This document shows, piece after piece, positions 1 through 8,485 of a DNA stretch of 57,591 bases. The DNA comes from Burkholderia sp. Ac-20365 (lineage in GTDB: Bacteria; Pseudomonadota; Gammaproteobacteria; Burkholderiales; Burkholderiaceae). The stretch covers positions 1-57,591 of the forward strand of contig NZ_JAAGPI010000051.1 of assembly GCF_017104715.1 (NCBI RefSeq), read 5' to 3'. Positions within the stretch are counted from its first letter, which is position 1, and the number at the start of each line of letters is the position of its first letter. Below the pieces are notes generated by a model. The model did no database searches and was not told the DNA's origin. It saw only the letters and a list, made by a program, of their open reading frames with translations. The translations under genes were made by a program, and so were the position numbers.

Positions 1-202
1 TGTCGTGCGCGTCGGCCGTGGCGCGCGCGTTGTCGGCGTCGACCTGCATGAAGACGGTCGCGCCCTGGCCGGCGGGATCGGCGATGCGTTCGAGCGCGGC
101 TTCGACGAGCGCGCGGCTGGTCGTGCGGCCGGCGGCCAGATCGGCGGCAAGCTGGGCGAGGGGCGGGAAGGGCGTGGCTTCGGGCGGCGTGGCAGTAGTC
201 AT
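1..202 (-). CDS. Amidase family protein, N-terminal fragment (cut by window edge)
   Basis: Only the first 67 codons lie in the window; the gene runs off the left edge. The minus-strand ATG at 202-200 begins MTTATPPEATPFPPLAQLAA. It continues with the AADLAAGRTTSRALVEAALE helix and then TVFMQVDADNARATADA, typical of the N-terminus of the amidase-signature family (GatA and aliphatic/aryl amidases). These enzymes hydrolyse amides with a Ser-cisSer-Lys triad, which would lie beyond the edge. Substrate cannot be inferred. It is divergent from the antiporter gene starting at 434, so the two share the 230-bp region between them. Confidence 0.7.
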   Translation of the reverse strand, partial: MTTATPPEATPFPPLAQLAADLAAGRTTSRALVEAALERIADPAGQGATVFMQVDADNARATADAHD

Positions 203-433
203 GGCGAGAGAGATGGGCTGGTCGGCTGTCGAGAATCGTATTGTGACGCGTCGGACGGAATTGGCGCGATTGCCTGATGACTGCTTGAAACGGCGCAAGT
301 TTCTTCGCGAGCGCCGCCGCCGCCGCGCATCCTCGAAAAAATTTGTGTGATTTCGGCGGGCTACGCTAAATCGTTTTTAACCGATCGTGCGTTACCATCG
401 CGTTCTGGATTACTTTTTGTAAGGAACGACACT

Positions 434-2191
434 ATGCATCATGGCATCGGCTTCATTCAGGATCTGGCAGTCGTGATGGCGCTCGCGGGCGTCGTCACCG
501 TGCTGTTCCATCGCCTGAAACAGCCGGTGGTGCTCGGCTATATCGCGGCGGGCGTGATCATCGGGCCGTACACGCCGCCGTTCCAGCTGATCCACGACGA
601 GCAGACCATTCAGACGCTCGGCGAACTCGGCGTCGTGTTCCTGATGTTTTCGCTCGGCCTGGAGTTTAGTCTGCGCAAGCTCTTCAAGGTCGGCGCGACC
701 GCCATCGTCGCCGCGCTGTCGGAAATCGTGCTGATGCTGTGGATCGGCTACGAGATCGGCAGCGCATTCGGCTGGAGTTCGATGGATTCTCTGTTCCTCG
801 GCGCCATTCTCGCCATCTCATCGACGACCATCATCGTCAAGGCGCTGTCCGAACTCGGTCTCAAGCGCGAGAGCTTCGCGCAACTGGTGTTCGGCATTTT
901 GATTGTCGAGGACATCCTGGCCATTGCGATGCTCGTGCTGCTGTCGGGCATCGCGCAGACGGGCGAGCTGTCGGCGGGCGTGGCGTTCGTCACGCTCGGC
1001 AAGCTGCTGCTGTTCATGACGGTGTCGCTGGTGGTCGGCATTCTCGTGGTGCCGCGCGCGCTCAACTACGTGGCGAAGTCGCAGAGCGACGAAATGCTGC
1101 TGGTTTCCGTGCTCGGCTTCTGCTTCGCGTTCTGTCTGCTCGTCGTCAAGCTCGACTACAGCATCGCGCTCGGCGCGTTCCTGATCGGCGCGATCATGGC
1201 CGAGTCGCGCCATCTGCACCGCATCGAGCATCTGATTGCGCCGCTGCGCGACGCGTTTTCGGCGATCTTCTTCGTGACGATTGGCCTGATGCTGAACCCG
1301 ACCGTGCTGATCGATTATGCGTGGCCGATCGCCGTCATCACGGTTGCCGTGATTCTCGGCAAGATCGTCTCGTGCGGACTCGGCACTTTCCTCGCGGGCA
1401 AGGACGGGCGCACGGCGATGCGCGTCGGCATGACGGTGTCGCAGATCGGCGAGTTCTCGTTCATCATCGCGTCGCTCGGTCTCACGCTGAAGGTGACGAG
1501 CGCGTTTCTCTATCCGATCGCCGTGGCCGTCTCCGCGCTGACGACGCTCTTCACGCCTTACCTGATCCGTGCCGCCGATCCGCTCACGCGGCGTCTGAGC
1601 CACGCGATGCCGCGCACGGTCGCCAATGTGTTCGGTATGTATGGGCAATGGCTAGGCAGTTTGCGGCCGGCGTCGGGCGAGCCGACGGTGTTCGGGCTCA
1701 CACGTCGGATCATTCTGCAGATCGCCGTCAATCTCGCAATCGTCGCGGCGATCTTTCTTGGTGCGTCTTATGGCGCGCCGTACGGCAGCGCATTTATTGA
1801 GAAATGGCTGCCGTCCGAGCCGATGCAGCGCGTCGTGCTGTGGAGCGCGGCGCTGCTCGTGTCGATGCCGTTTCTCGTCGCCGTCTACCGGAAGACCAAG
1901 TCGCTCGCGCTGCTGCTGGCCGAAATCAGCGTCCAGCCGGCCAAGGCCGGGCGCTTCACGAGCGCGATCCGCTATGCGATTTCCGACCTCGTGCCTGTCG
2001 TTTCGATGCTAGGCGTGTTCCTGCTGGTCGCCGCGCTGTCCAGCACAATCCTGCCGCCGACGGGTCTGCTGGTCGCCGTGCTGCTGGTCGCCGCGCTGCT
2101 GCTGGCGGTGCTGTGGCGCTGGTGCGTGCGGATTCACGCGACCATGCAGATCGCACTGCGCGAGACCTTCGACGAGCAACCGGATCCATGA
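434..2191 (+). CDS. CPA2-family cation:proton antiporter (KefB/YbaL-like, no RCK domain)
   Basis: A 585-residue inner-membrane protein. I start it at 434 because AAGGA at 421-425 sits eight bases upstream; an in-frame extension to 347 has no ribosome site. Residues 1 to about 390 form a Na/H-exchanger fold with many hydrophobic helices and the CPA2-typical stretches VVLGYIAAGVIIGP, FLMFSLGLEFS and GAILAISSTTIIVKALSE. After that, instead of the cytosolic TrkA-N/RCK domain of KefB/KefC, there are three or four more membrane spans and a short acidic tail. Family knowledge suggests monovalent cation (K+ or Na+)/H+ exchange. The absent RCK domain means glutathione or NAD gating of the KefC type should not be assumed. 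Confidence 0.85.
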   Translation: MHHGIGFIQDLAVVMALAGVVTVLFHRLKQPVVLGYIAAGVIIGPYTPPFQLIHDEQTIQTLGELGVVFLMFSLGLEFSLRKLFKVGATAIVAALSEIVLMLWIGYEIGSAFGWSSMDSLFLGAILAISSTTIIVKALSELGLKRESFAQLVFGILIVEDILAIAMLVLLSGIAQTGELSAGVAFVTLGKLLLFMTVSLVVGILVVPRALNYVAKSQSDEMLLVSVLGFCFAFCLLVVKLDYSIALGAFLIGAIMAESRHLHRIEHLIAPLRDAFSAIFFVTIGLMLNPTVLIDYAWPIAVITVAVILGKIVSCGLGTFLAGKDGRTAMRVGMTVSQIGEFSFIIASLGLTLKVTSAFLYPIAVAVSALTTLFTPYLIRAADPLTRRLSHAMPRTVANVFGMYGQWLGSLRPASGEPTVFGLTRRIILQIAVNLAIVAAIFLGASYGAPYGSAFIEKWLPSEPMQRVVLWSAALLVSMPFLVAVYRKTKSLALLLAEISVQPAKAGRFTSAIRYAISDLVPVVSMLGVFLLVAALSSTILPPTGLLVAVLLVAALLLAVLWRWCVRIHATMQIALRETFDEQPDP

Positions 2192-2347
2192 TCCGATGCG
2201 CGCGCGTCGCATGAGACGCGTTCGCGCCAGATTGCATGTTGTGTCGTGATGTGACGAATTGTGTGCTGGTTTGCCCCGCCGCGGCGTGAGGCGGATAATG
2301 AGATATGTCTAATCGTTCACGCGCGAAGACGCGTCTGTCAAACAGTC

Positions 2348-3757
2348 ATGAGCGAGAACAACTCCGATAACGCCGGTACACCCGGCAACCCATCTCCTTC
2401 CACGGGCCAGGCCGGAGCGCCGCCGGCTCCGGGACCGGGGCCCGCAACGGGACCGGCGCCGACGCCGACCCCCGCGAGAGAAGCCAGGGCAGCGGCTTCG
2501 ACAGATTCCCCCGAAAGCGCATCTAACGTCACGCCCGAGAACGCCGCAGCAGCCCAGCGACGCGAAGCGGAGCAGGCGCGCGCGAGCGCCGCGCAATCCA
2601 GCGCGCAGCAGGAAGCGGCGGCGCGCGTGCAGTCGGTGGTGTCGAATGCGGAGCGCGCGGCGGCTGCCGCCGGTTCCGCGGCGAATTCAGCCGCGTCGGG
2701 CGCAACTTCCGGTGCCGCCGATGTTCATGTTCCTCACGCAGCGCCGACGGGCGGTGAGCCCGATGGCACGCTGGGAGCGTCGGCGAAACGCGACGGCTCA
2801 CCGCCGCCTGGCTTCGGCTCGGCGCCGGATTTCGGCGCATCGAATCCGCCGCCCGCGAGCGCGTATCCGCCGGCGCCGCCCGCCTATCTGAAGCACAACG
2901 ATTCGGCGTGGTCCGTGTTCGGACGGATCATCGCGGCGCGCGCGCGGCAGATCTTCGACCGCGCGGGCCGCAGGATCACACAGCGCACATTGCGAATTGG
3001 TGTGTCGGCGCGGATTTTCCACCCGGAACCGGGTGCGAAGGGGCTGCGGGGCAAGACACTGCAGTATCTGGAAGAGTCGATCGCGCACTGGGTGATGTCG
3101 CGCGATGTGCTCGTGTTCATGATCCCGACGGTCGGCCATCAGGGCATGCTGCACCCGAGCAACATCCGTCTGCGCGACTATGCGAAACATCTAGACGGCC
3201 TGCTGCTGCAAGGCGGCGCCGACGTCTCGCCGCAATCGTACGAACAGATCGCGACGCGCCCCGAATGGCCCGGCGACCGCGTGCGCGACATGTACGAACT
3301 CGAGCTGCTGCACGAGTTCATCGAGTCGGGCAAGCCGGTGCTCGGTGTGTGCCGTGGTTGCCAGCTGATCAACGTCGCGTTCGGCGGCACGCTGTATCAG
3401 GACATCGCGACGGATGTGCCGACCGCGGGCATCCACGTCAACGAACATTACGACCAGCACCGTCACTCGATTCACTTCCCCGAAGGCTCGACGCTCGTCA
3501 ATATGTTCCCCGGGCGGCGCGAAGCGATCGTCAACTCGATCCACCACCAGGCCGTCAATCAACTGGGACGAGATCTGAACATCGAGGCGGTGTCGGCGGC
3601 GGACGGGATCATCGAAGCCGTGCGTTACCGGCGCGCGCCGTTCGTGATGGGCGTGCAGTGGCACCCGGAGTTCCATCGCGCGGGCGGAGCCGAAATGCTC
3701 GATTGCACGCCGCTGCTCGATACGTTCCTGAGAGTCGCGCGCGAAACCCGCTTCTGA
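2348..3757 (+). CDS. Peptidase C26 / gamma-glutamyl-GABA hydrolase-like class I amidotransferase
   Basis: A 469-residue protein in two parts. Residues 1 to about 205 are low-complexity Ala/Pro/Gly/Ser with no predicted fold. From about residue 215 (LRIGVSARIFHPEP) a class I glutamine amidotransferase domain follows, with GLLLQGGADVSPQSYEQ, the nucleophile elbow GVCRGCQLINVAFGG (Cys335) and the His-Glu end of the triad in GVQWHPEFH. PuuD-type enzymes of this family cleave gamma-glutamyl-GABA in putrescine breakdown, but no puu genes are nearby, so the substrate is unknown. Start ATG 2348 is preferred over the upstream in-frame 2261 because the coding character begins there. A hairpin terminator follows at 3778. 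Confidence 0.8.
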   Translation: MSENNSDNAGTPGNPSPSTGQAGAPPAPGPGPATGPAPTPTPAREARAAASTDSPESASNVTPENAAAAQRREAEQARASAAQSSAQQEAAARVQSVVSNAERAAAAAGSAANSAASGATSGAADVHVPHAAPTGGEPDGTLGASAKRDGSPPPGFGSAPDFGASNPPPASAYPPAPPAYLKHNDSAWSVFGRIIAARARQIFDRAGRRITQRTLRIGVSARIFHPEPGAKGLRGKTLQYLEESIAHWVMSRDVLVFMIPTVGHQGMLHPSNIRLRDYAKHLDGLLLQGGADVSPQSYEQIATRPEWPGDRVRDMYELELLHEFIESGKPVLGVCRGCQLINVAFGGTLYQDIATDVPTAGIHVNEHYDQHRHSIHFPEGSTLVNMFPGRREAIVNSIHHQAVNQLGRDLNIEAVSAADGIIEAVRYRRAPFVMGVQWHPEFHRAGGAEMLDCTPLLDTFLRVARETRF

Positions 3758-3777
3758 TCACGACGTCTTGCCTATCG

Positions 3778-3812
3778 ACGCGAGCAGGCCTCTGATGGCT
3801 TGCTCGCGTTTT
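3778..3812 (+). terminator. Rho-independent terminator after the C26 hydrolase
   Basis: ACGCGAGCA (3778-3786) pairs with TGCTCGCGT (3801-3809), with an inner GGCC/GGC extension and a short loop. A TTTT run follows. It lies 20 bases after the stop at 3757. Confidence 0.75.
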
Positions 3813-4024
3813 CATTTCTATCCGATGCGTGTCTGCGTCGCGTCGCTGGCGTAGCACATTCGATTGAGAAAACAACGCGTGTTTTTACGATCTTTTGCGT
3901 TTGTGCATCGGATTGCTTAGTTGTCCGTTCATCTCGATTTAAAGTCCTGTCACAGCGCGTCAGAAAGGCAGAAATCCGCGCGATAATCCGAGCCTGTTTC
4001 TGGATACGCATGGAGTATGGACGT

Positions 4025-4735
4025 ATGAAGTACCCACTCTATCTGGGCCGCACAGTGTCGCTTGTGCTCGCTTGCGCGCTCATGCAAAGCGGCGTTGCGC
4101 TGGCGGCCGGCAAGACGGTGGCGCCGGGTGTCGTCAATGCGCCGGCCGTCGTATCGGACGCTCAAGGCGATGCTGACTTCGCAGACACGTCGGGCAGCGC
4201 ATCCAGCATCGACGCCAGCGGCAGCGCACAGGGCGAGGTCGCCGATCTGATGCAACTGATCCATGACGGCGGGCTGGCGGAAATGCGCACGACCTATAAC
4301 GGCGGTTATGGCGCGTCGCTGTTCTTCCACGCAAAGAGCATGACGTACTACGTCGCGCTGTTTCAGGACAAGCATTTCTGGCGCGTCATCCGGACGTCCG
4401 ACCAGATGCGCGCCGAAACCGTCTACGCAGGCTTCGCGCGGCAAACGGCGCAACTCGCGGAAGTCGAAATCCGCAGGACGCAGTTGCAGGCGCAGAAGGC
4501 GTCGATCGAGCGGGTGATCGGCGAGTCGCAGGCGCGCGCGCAGCGCTTGCAGGCGGACATCGAGGTCGCGCGTGCGCAGGAAGCCAAGGTTGCCGACTAT
4601 CAACGCCAGACGCAGGACGAGACGCTTGCATTGCGCGACGAGAAGGACAAGGCGCAGGCCCAGTTGCGGCAGTTGCAGCAGCAGGTGCTGCAGTTGCAGC
4701 GTCAGGCGGAAGTGGGGTTGCCGGTTAGCCGTTGA
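4025..4735 (+). CDS. DUF2968 family exported protein with C-terminal coiled coil
   Basis: A 236-residue protein. A signal peptide (hydrophobic LVLACALMQSGVALA then A-G-K) predicts export to the periplasm. The middle, around residues 75-130 (LMQLIHDGGLAEMRTTYNGG, then SMTYYVALFQDKHFWRVIRT), matches the DUF2968 domain as I know it from Burkholderiaceae. From about residue 135 to the end it is a long Gln/Arg/Ala-rich coiled coil. Start 4025 is chosen over ATG 4010 because GGAG (4012-4015) lies nine bases upstream of 4025. No function is established for the family. A strong terminator follows at 4799. Confidence 0.75.
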   Translation: MKYPLYLGRTVSLVLACALMQSGVALAAGKTVAPGVVNAPAVVSDAQGDADFADTSGSASSIDASGSAQGEVADLMQLIHDGGLAEMRTTYNGGYGASLFFHAKSMTYYVALFQDKHFWRVIRTSDQMRAETVYAGFARQTAQLAEVEIRRTQLQAQKASIERVIGESQARAQRLQADIEVARAQEAKVADYQRQTQDETLALRDEKDKAQAQLRQLQQQVLQLQRQAEVGLPVSR

Positions 4736-4798
4736 CAGGACTTTTTGCGAGGCGCGCAGCCGGTTGCGCTGCGTAACGAGAAGGGAAGGGAAACGAAA

Positions 4799-4836
4799 GG
4801 GCTGAGTCCAGGAACGTATTGGACTCAGCCCTTTTT
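4799..4836. terminator. Bidirectional rho-independent terminator
   Basis: A perfect 12-bp stem, GGGCTGAGTCCA (4799-4810) with TGGACTCAGCCC (4820-4831), has a 9-base loop. TTTTT follows on the plus strand and CTTTCG on the minus strand. It separates the convergent DUF2968 gene and the gene ending at 4888. Confidence 0.9.
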
Positions 4837-4887
4837 GTCTGGCGCGGGTTGAAGAGGCTCGCCGCTTGCGTCCCGGTGGACAGCGGA

Positions 4888-5946
4888 TTACTTCGAAAAG
4901 CGATCGGGGACTTCAGTGACGCGCCGCTGCGACATGTGGTTCATCCATTCGGTGCTATCAGTAATCACGCCGTTCGAACGGGGCGCGGGTGGCGCGATGT
5001 CGTGCGCCTGTGTGCGCGCCGATATCGTCACGGAATCGTACTCGCTGTCATATCTCGCCGATGGCGCCGGCGGCGAATAAGCGCCCGCGGCGGAAGGCAG
5101 ATGGGGCACCCGGTGTTCCGGCCAAAGCTGCGCTTCGGCTGGTGCGCCCGTATTGACGTGCAGCGCGACGCCCTGTGCGCGGGCCGTCGAATGCGACGCG
5201 CGATGCGTGCCTGCGGTTTGTTCGCGCACGGTTGGGCTGGCGTTGCGCGTATCGCGCGCGACATGAACGATGGCTGATGGTTTCGCGTTCTTCGGTGTGC
5301 TGCTGGCGACCGCATCGACCTCGCGTAAAGCGGTCAAAGACTCATTGCTGGCGACGGGCGCCTGTGCAGCCGTCGCGCTCGACGGAACGACCTTCGTCGT
5401 ATCGGCCGGTTTGGCCGCCATCAGATCGCCGCGCGCCGGATTCCACGCGAGCGGTGCATCAGCCGGATGTTCTACGTTGCTACCCTGATTAACCGCGGAC
5501 TTGAGCGTGACGTCGGGCGCGGCGGCAAGCGGTGGCGACGCAGGTCCGCGAGGGTGCGACGCCATCAGCCATGCGATCACCGCCGCGCCGCCGATTGCGC
5601 AAGCACCGCCAGCCATCGTATTCCACTGACGCCCCCCATGCACCGGCGGTGGCACCGGCGCGCGCATGTCGAGCGCAATCGCATCAGGCTTGAGCGCGGA
5701 AGGCGCCGTGGAAGACCTCTGACGCAGGCTGCCGGGATCCCAGCTGCACATCGAACGGATCGCCGCGGCGCTCAGGCAGCACGTGCGCAGCATCGCCGCG
5801 TACAGGGCTTTAAGTTCGATGCGGAAACTCACGTTGGGCGGCAGCAGCGACCATTCGTGGCCGAGCGAACGCGACACCAGTTCAAGAGGGCGGAGGCGCG
5901 GCATTCTGATTTCGCCGGCTACAAGTGTGAATGGGGGTGTCGACAC
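4888..5946 (-). CDS. Unrecognised single-span membrane protein, Pro/Ala-rich
   Basis: I do not recognise this 352-residue protein. The N-terminal ~85 residues are compact, with hydrophobic helices and three Cys (around LYAAMLRTCCLSAAAIRSMC). Next come a Pro-rich linker, one membrane span near residues 109-129 (GGACAIGGAAVIAWLM) and a long, low-complexity Ala/Pro/Ser tail of about 220 residues that should be extracytoplasmic or disordered. The start is uncertain. GTG 5946 has a GAGG eight bases upstream, GTG 6021 extends the frame and ATG 5904 would shorten it. Codon use is GC-rich in third positions, which supports real coding. The gene is convergent with DUF2968 and shares its terminator. 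The topology resembles anti-sigma or cell-envelope anchor proteins, but no domain supports that. Confidence 0.55.
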   Translation of the reverse strand: MSTPPFTLVAGEIRMPRLRPLELVSRSLGHEWSLLPPNVSFRIELKALYAAMLRTCCLSAAAIRSMCSWDPGSLRQRSSTAPSALKPDAIALDMRAPVPPPVHGGRQWNTMAGGACAIGGAAVIAWLMASHPRGPASPPLAAAPDVTLKSAVNQGSNVEHPADAPLAWNPARGDLMAAKPADTTKVVPSSATAAQAPVASNESLTALREVDAVASSTPKNAKPSAIVHVARDTRNASPTVREQTAGTHRASHSTARAQGVALHVNTGAPAEAQLWPEHRVPHLPSAAGAYSPPAPSARYDSEYDSVTISARTQAHDIAPPAPRSNGVITDSTEWMNHMSQRRVTEVPDRFSK

Positions 5947-6095
5947 GGCTTCGCCTCGTTCTTGTTCGCGTTGTTTCGCCTCGAAGCGGCAGATGTAACC
6001 GTGAACGTGGCGCCTGGCCACGATGCCGTCGAGGCGTTCGTCGCGGAATGGTGGCAGGCGAACGTAGCTCAGGCGATCAGATAAATCTGAATTAG

Positions 6096-6662
6096 TTAGG
6101 TATCTTGATAATCTGGCGATTCTCGATCGAGTCGATAGACATATCGCAATGCGGTGATATCGACGCCGCCCATCTGATCGGGCTCAGCGCCCGAGAACTG
6201 CCAGCCTTGCCGCTCGTAGAACGCGATCGCGGGCGCATTGCCTTCGAGCACGTACAGATAGAGTTGCGCTTCGCCATGCTCGCGCGCCCAGTCCTGCGCG
6301 GCGCGCATCAGGAGCTTGCCGGCGCCGATGCCCTGGTGCGCGGGCAGCGCGTGCAGATTGTCGAGCAGCACGCCCCACGGCGAATCCGGCTGGCGCTCGA
6401 CGCACACGAACCCGATCGGCTCGCCCGCACGCTCCGCGATCAGCACGATGCGCCGGTCGGCACCCGGCGCCGACATCCGCGCGCGCCAGTACGACGCGCG
6501 CTCCTGCACGACTTCGCCGTTTAAAAAACCATCGGGCAGGAGCCCGCGATACGTCGCCTGCCAGCTCGCGCTATGGATGGCGGCGATCAGATCGGCGTCG
6601 GCCTCAGTGGCGGGGCGCAGTGCGAGGGACGAAAGGGCGGGCAACGAAGCGGAATCGGGCAT
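6096..6662 (-). CDS. GNAT family N-acetyltransferase
   Basis: A 188-residue cytosolic enzyme. From residue ~15 (LRPATEADADLIAAIHSASW) the GNAT fold runs through motif A with the acetyl-CoA pyrophosphate loop ALPAHQGIGAGKLLM (Q-x-x-G-x-G/A) and motif B (LYLYVLEGNAPAIAFYERQG). The N-terminal TYRGLLPDGFL region is common in acetyltransferases annotated RimI-like, but the acceptor cannot be inferred. Start ATG 6662 is preferred; an in-frame ATG at 6704 adds 14 residues without homology character. It is divergent from the MFS gene at 7097. Confidence 0.85.
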   Translation of the reverse strand: MPDSASLPALSSLALRPATEADADLIAAIHSASWQATYRGLLPDGFLNGEVVQERASYWRARMSAPGADRRIVLIAERAGEPIGFVCVERQPDSPWGVLLDNLHALPAHQGIGAGKLLMRAAQDWAREHGEAQLYLYVLEGNAPAIAFYERQGWQFSGAEPDQMGGVDITALRYVYRLDRESPDYQDT

Positions 6663-7096
6663 TGCGACGGTAGAAACGAACGGATTGGCCGGCTCAAGCA
6701 ACAAGAGAGCAACGAAGGACGACGAGAGAGCGGCAAGAGACCCACGATACGGCGCATGTCGTCCGGCGTCACCTGGCGCAGCTTGCCGGTTGAAAACGGC
6801 ATTGGAAGAATTTTCTTGTTAGCGCGCTATTGTAAGCAAATTGTATTAAATGCAAGCCACTCTGAGTAACGTTATTATCACCAGAGGCGCATCTTGTAAG
6901 CGAAATTACACGTTTACCCTTATATCTCCACGGCATTCGCAGCATGAGAATACCGCGCCCACGCACGTGTTGCGCCCCAAGAGGCGAGAATGCGGCCCGG
7001 CCGCGCCGGACCGGGCATCCGTGGCCTTGCCGCGGATCGTTTGAACTGCCTGTGCCGCCTGTCCATGGCAGGTAGCGGGCCCATTTCGAGAATGTC
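6663..7096. other. Intergenic region between divergent GNAT and MFS genes
   Basis: About 430 bp, AT-richer in the middle (6800-6930), with no gene. On the minus strand, TACAAT (complement of 6829-6834) preceded by TTGCAT (complement of 6850-6855, 15-bp spacer) is a possible promoter for the acetyltransferase. I see no convincing -35/-10 pair for the MFS gene. Confidence 0.4.
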
Positions 7097-8398
7097 ATGG
7101 CAACTGCATCCCATGCTCACGTAACGACGGACGAATCCAAGGTCCGTACCGTATTCCGCGTCGTCAGCGGCAACTTCCTGGAAATGTACGATTTCATGGT
7201 CTACGGCTACTACGCCGCAGCCATCGCAAAGACGTATTTCCCGAGCGGCAACGAGTTTGCGTCGCTGATGCTGTCGCTGTCGGTGTTTGGCGCCGGCTTC
7301 CTGATGCGGCCGCTCGGCGCGATCGTGCTCGGCGCGTACATCGACCATCACGGCCGCCGCAAGGGCCTGATCCTGACGCTCGCGCTGATGGCGCTCGGCA
7401 CGCTCACCGTCGCGGCGATTCCCGGCTACGCGACCATCGGCGTGCTCGCCCCTGTGCTCGTGCTGTGCGGGCGGTTGCTGCAGGGCTTCTCGGCGGGTGT
7501 GGAACTGGGCGGCGTGTCCGTCTATTTGTCGGAGATCGCGACCAAAGGCAACAAGGGCTTCTATTGCTCGTGGCAGTCGGGCAGCCAGCAGGTGGCGGTC
7601 GTGTTCGCCGCGCTGATCGGCGTGGTCCTGAACCGCATGCTGCCCGCCGACCAGATGACGGCATGGGGCTGGCGTGTGCCGTTCCTGATCGGCTGCCTGA
7701 TCGTGCCGTTCCTGTTCCTGATCCGCCGCTCGCTGAAGGAAACGGACGAATTCCTCGCGAAGAAGCATCGCCCGACGATCGGCGAAATTTTCTCGTCGAT
7801 GCTGCAGAACTGGGGCGTCGTGCTCGGCGGCATGGGCATGGTCATCATGACGACGGTGTCGTTCTACATGATCACTGCCTACACGCCGACCTTCGGCAAG
7901 GAAGTGCTGAAGCTCGACGCAATCGATACGCTGATCGTCACCGTTTGCATCGGCGTGTCGAATCTGGTCTGGCTGCCGGTTTCGGGCGCGATCTCGGATC
8001 GCATCGGCCGCCGTCCCGTGCTGCTGACGTTCACGATTCTCACCATTCTCACGTCGTATCCCGCTGTGCAGTGGCTCGTCGCCGATCCGTCGTTCGGCCG
8101 TCTGCTGATGGTCGAGTTGTGGCTGTCGTTCCTGTACGGCTGCTACAACGGCGGCATGGTCGTCGCGCTGACGGAAGTGATGCCGGCTGATGTTCGTACC
8201 GCGGGCTTCTCGCTCGCGTACAGCCTCGCGACGACGATCGGCGGTTTCACGCCGGCGATCGCCACCTATCTGATTCATTCGACGGGCAACAAGGCGGCGC
8301 CTGGCCTGTGGATGAGCGTCGCCGCCGTCTGCGGTCTGATCGCAACGCTCGTGCTGTATCGCACGCAGGAAGCGCGCAACCAGTTCCGCACGGCGTAA
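7097..8398 (+). CDS. MFS transporter, metabolite:H+ symporter (MHS) family, citrate/tricarboxylate type
   Basis: A 433-residue, 12-span inner-membrane carrier. It starts with the MHS-type SGNFLEMYDFMVYGYYAAAI and carries the MFS motif A loop in GAYIDHHGRRKGL. QGFSAGVELGGVSVYLSEIA follows. ISDRIGRRPVLL marks the second half. This pattern matches citrate and tricarballylate/H+ symporters (CitA/CitH, TcuC), so uptake of a di- or tricarboxylate with protons is the likely role; exact substrate is not readable. A GAGA precedes the ATG. No catabolic partner gene is adjacent. A strong terminator follows. Confidence 0.85.
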   Translation: MATASHAHVTTDESKVRTVFRVVSGNFLEMYDFMVYGYYAAAIAKTYFPSGNEFASLMLSLSVFGAGFLMRPLGAIVLGAYIDHHGRRKGLILTLALMALGTLTVAAIPGYATIGVLAPVLVLCGRLLQGFSAGVELGGVSVYLSEIATKGNKGFYCSWQSGSQQVAVVFAALIGVVLNRMLPADQMTAWGWRVPFLIGCLIVPFLFLIRRSLKETDEFLAKKHRPTIGEIFSSMLQNWGVVLGGMGMVIMTTVSFYMITAYTPTFGKEVLKLDAIDTLIVTVCIGVSNLVWLPVSGAISDRIGRRPVLLTFTILTILTSYPAVQWLVADPSFGRLLMVELWLSFLYGCYNGGMVVALTEVMPADVRTAGFSLAYSLATTIGGFTPAIATYLIHSTGNKAAPGLWMSVAAVCGLIATLVLYRTQEARNQFRTA

Positions 8399-8423
8399 GC
8401 GTTCGCGTCAGGTTGGACAAATG

Positions 8424-8452
8424 AAAAACCCCGCGTTCGTGCGGGGTTTTTT
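8424..8452. terminator. Bidirectional rho-independent terminator
   Basis: AAAAACCCCGC (8424-8434) and GCGGGGTTTTT (8441-8451) form the stem around GTTCGT. A T-run on both strands serves the convergent MFS and TPR genes. Confidence 0.9.
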
Positions 8453-8485
8453 GTTTTCGGCTTCGGCTTCGCGCGAAACAGAACT

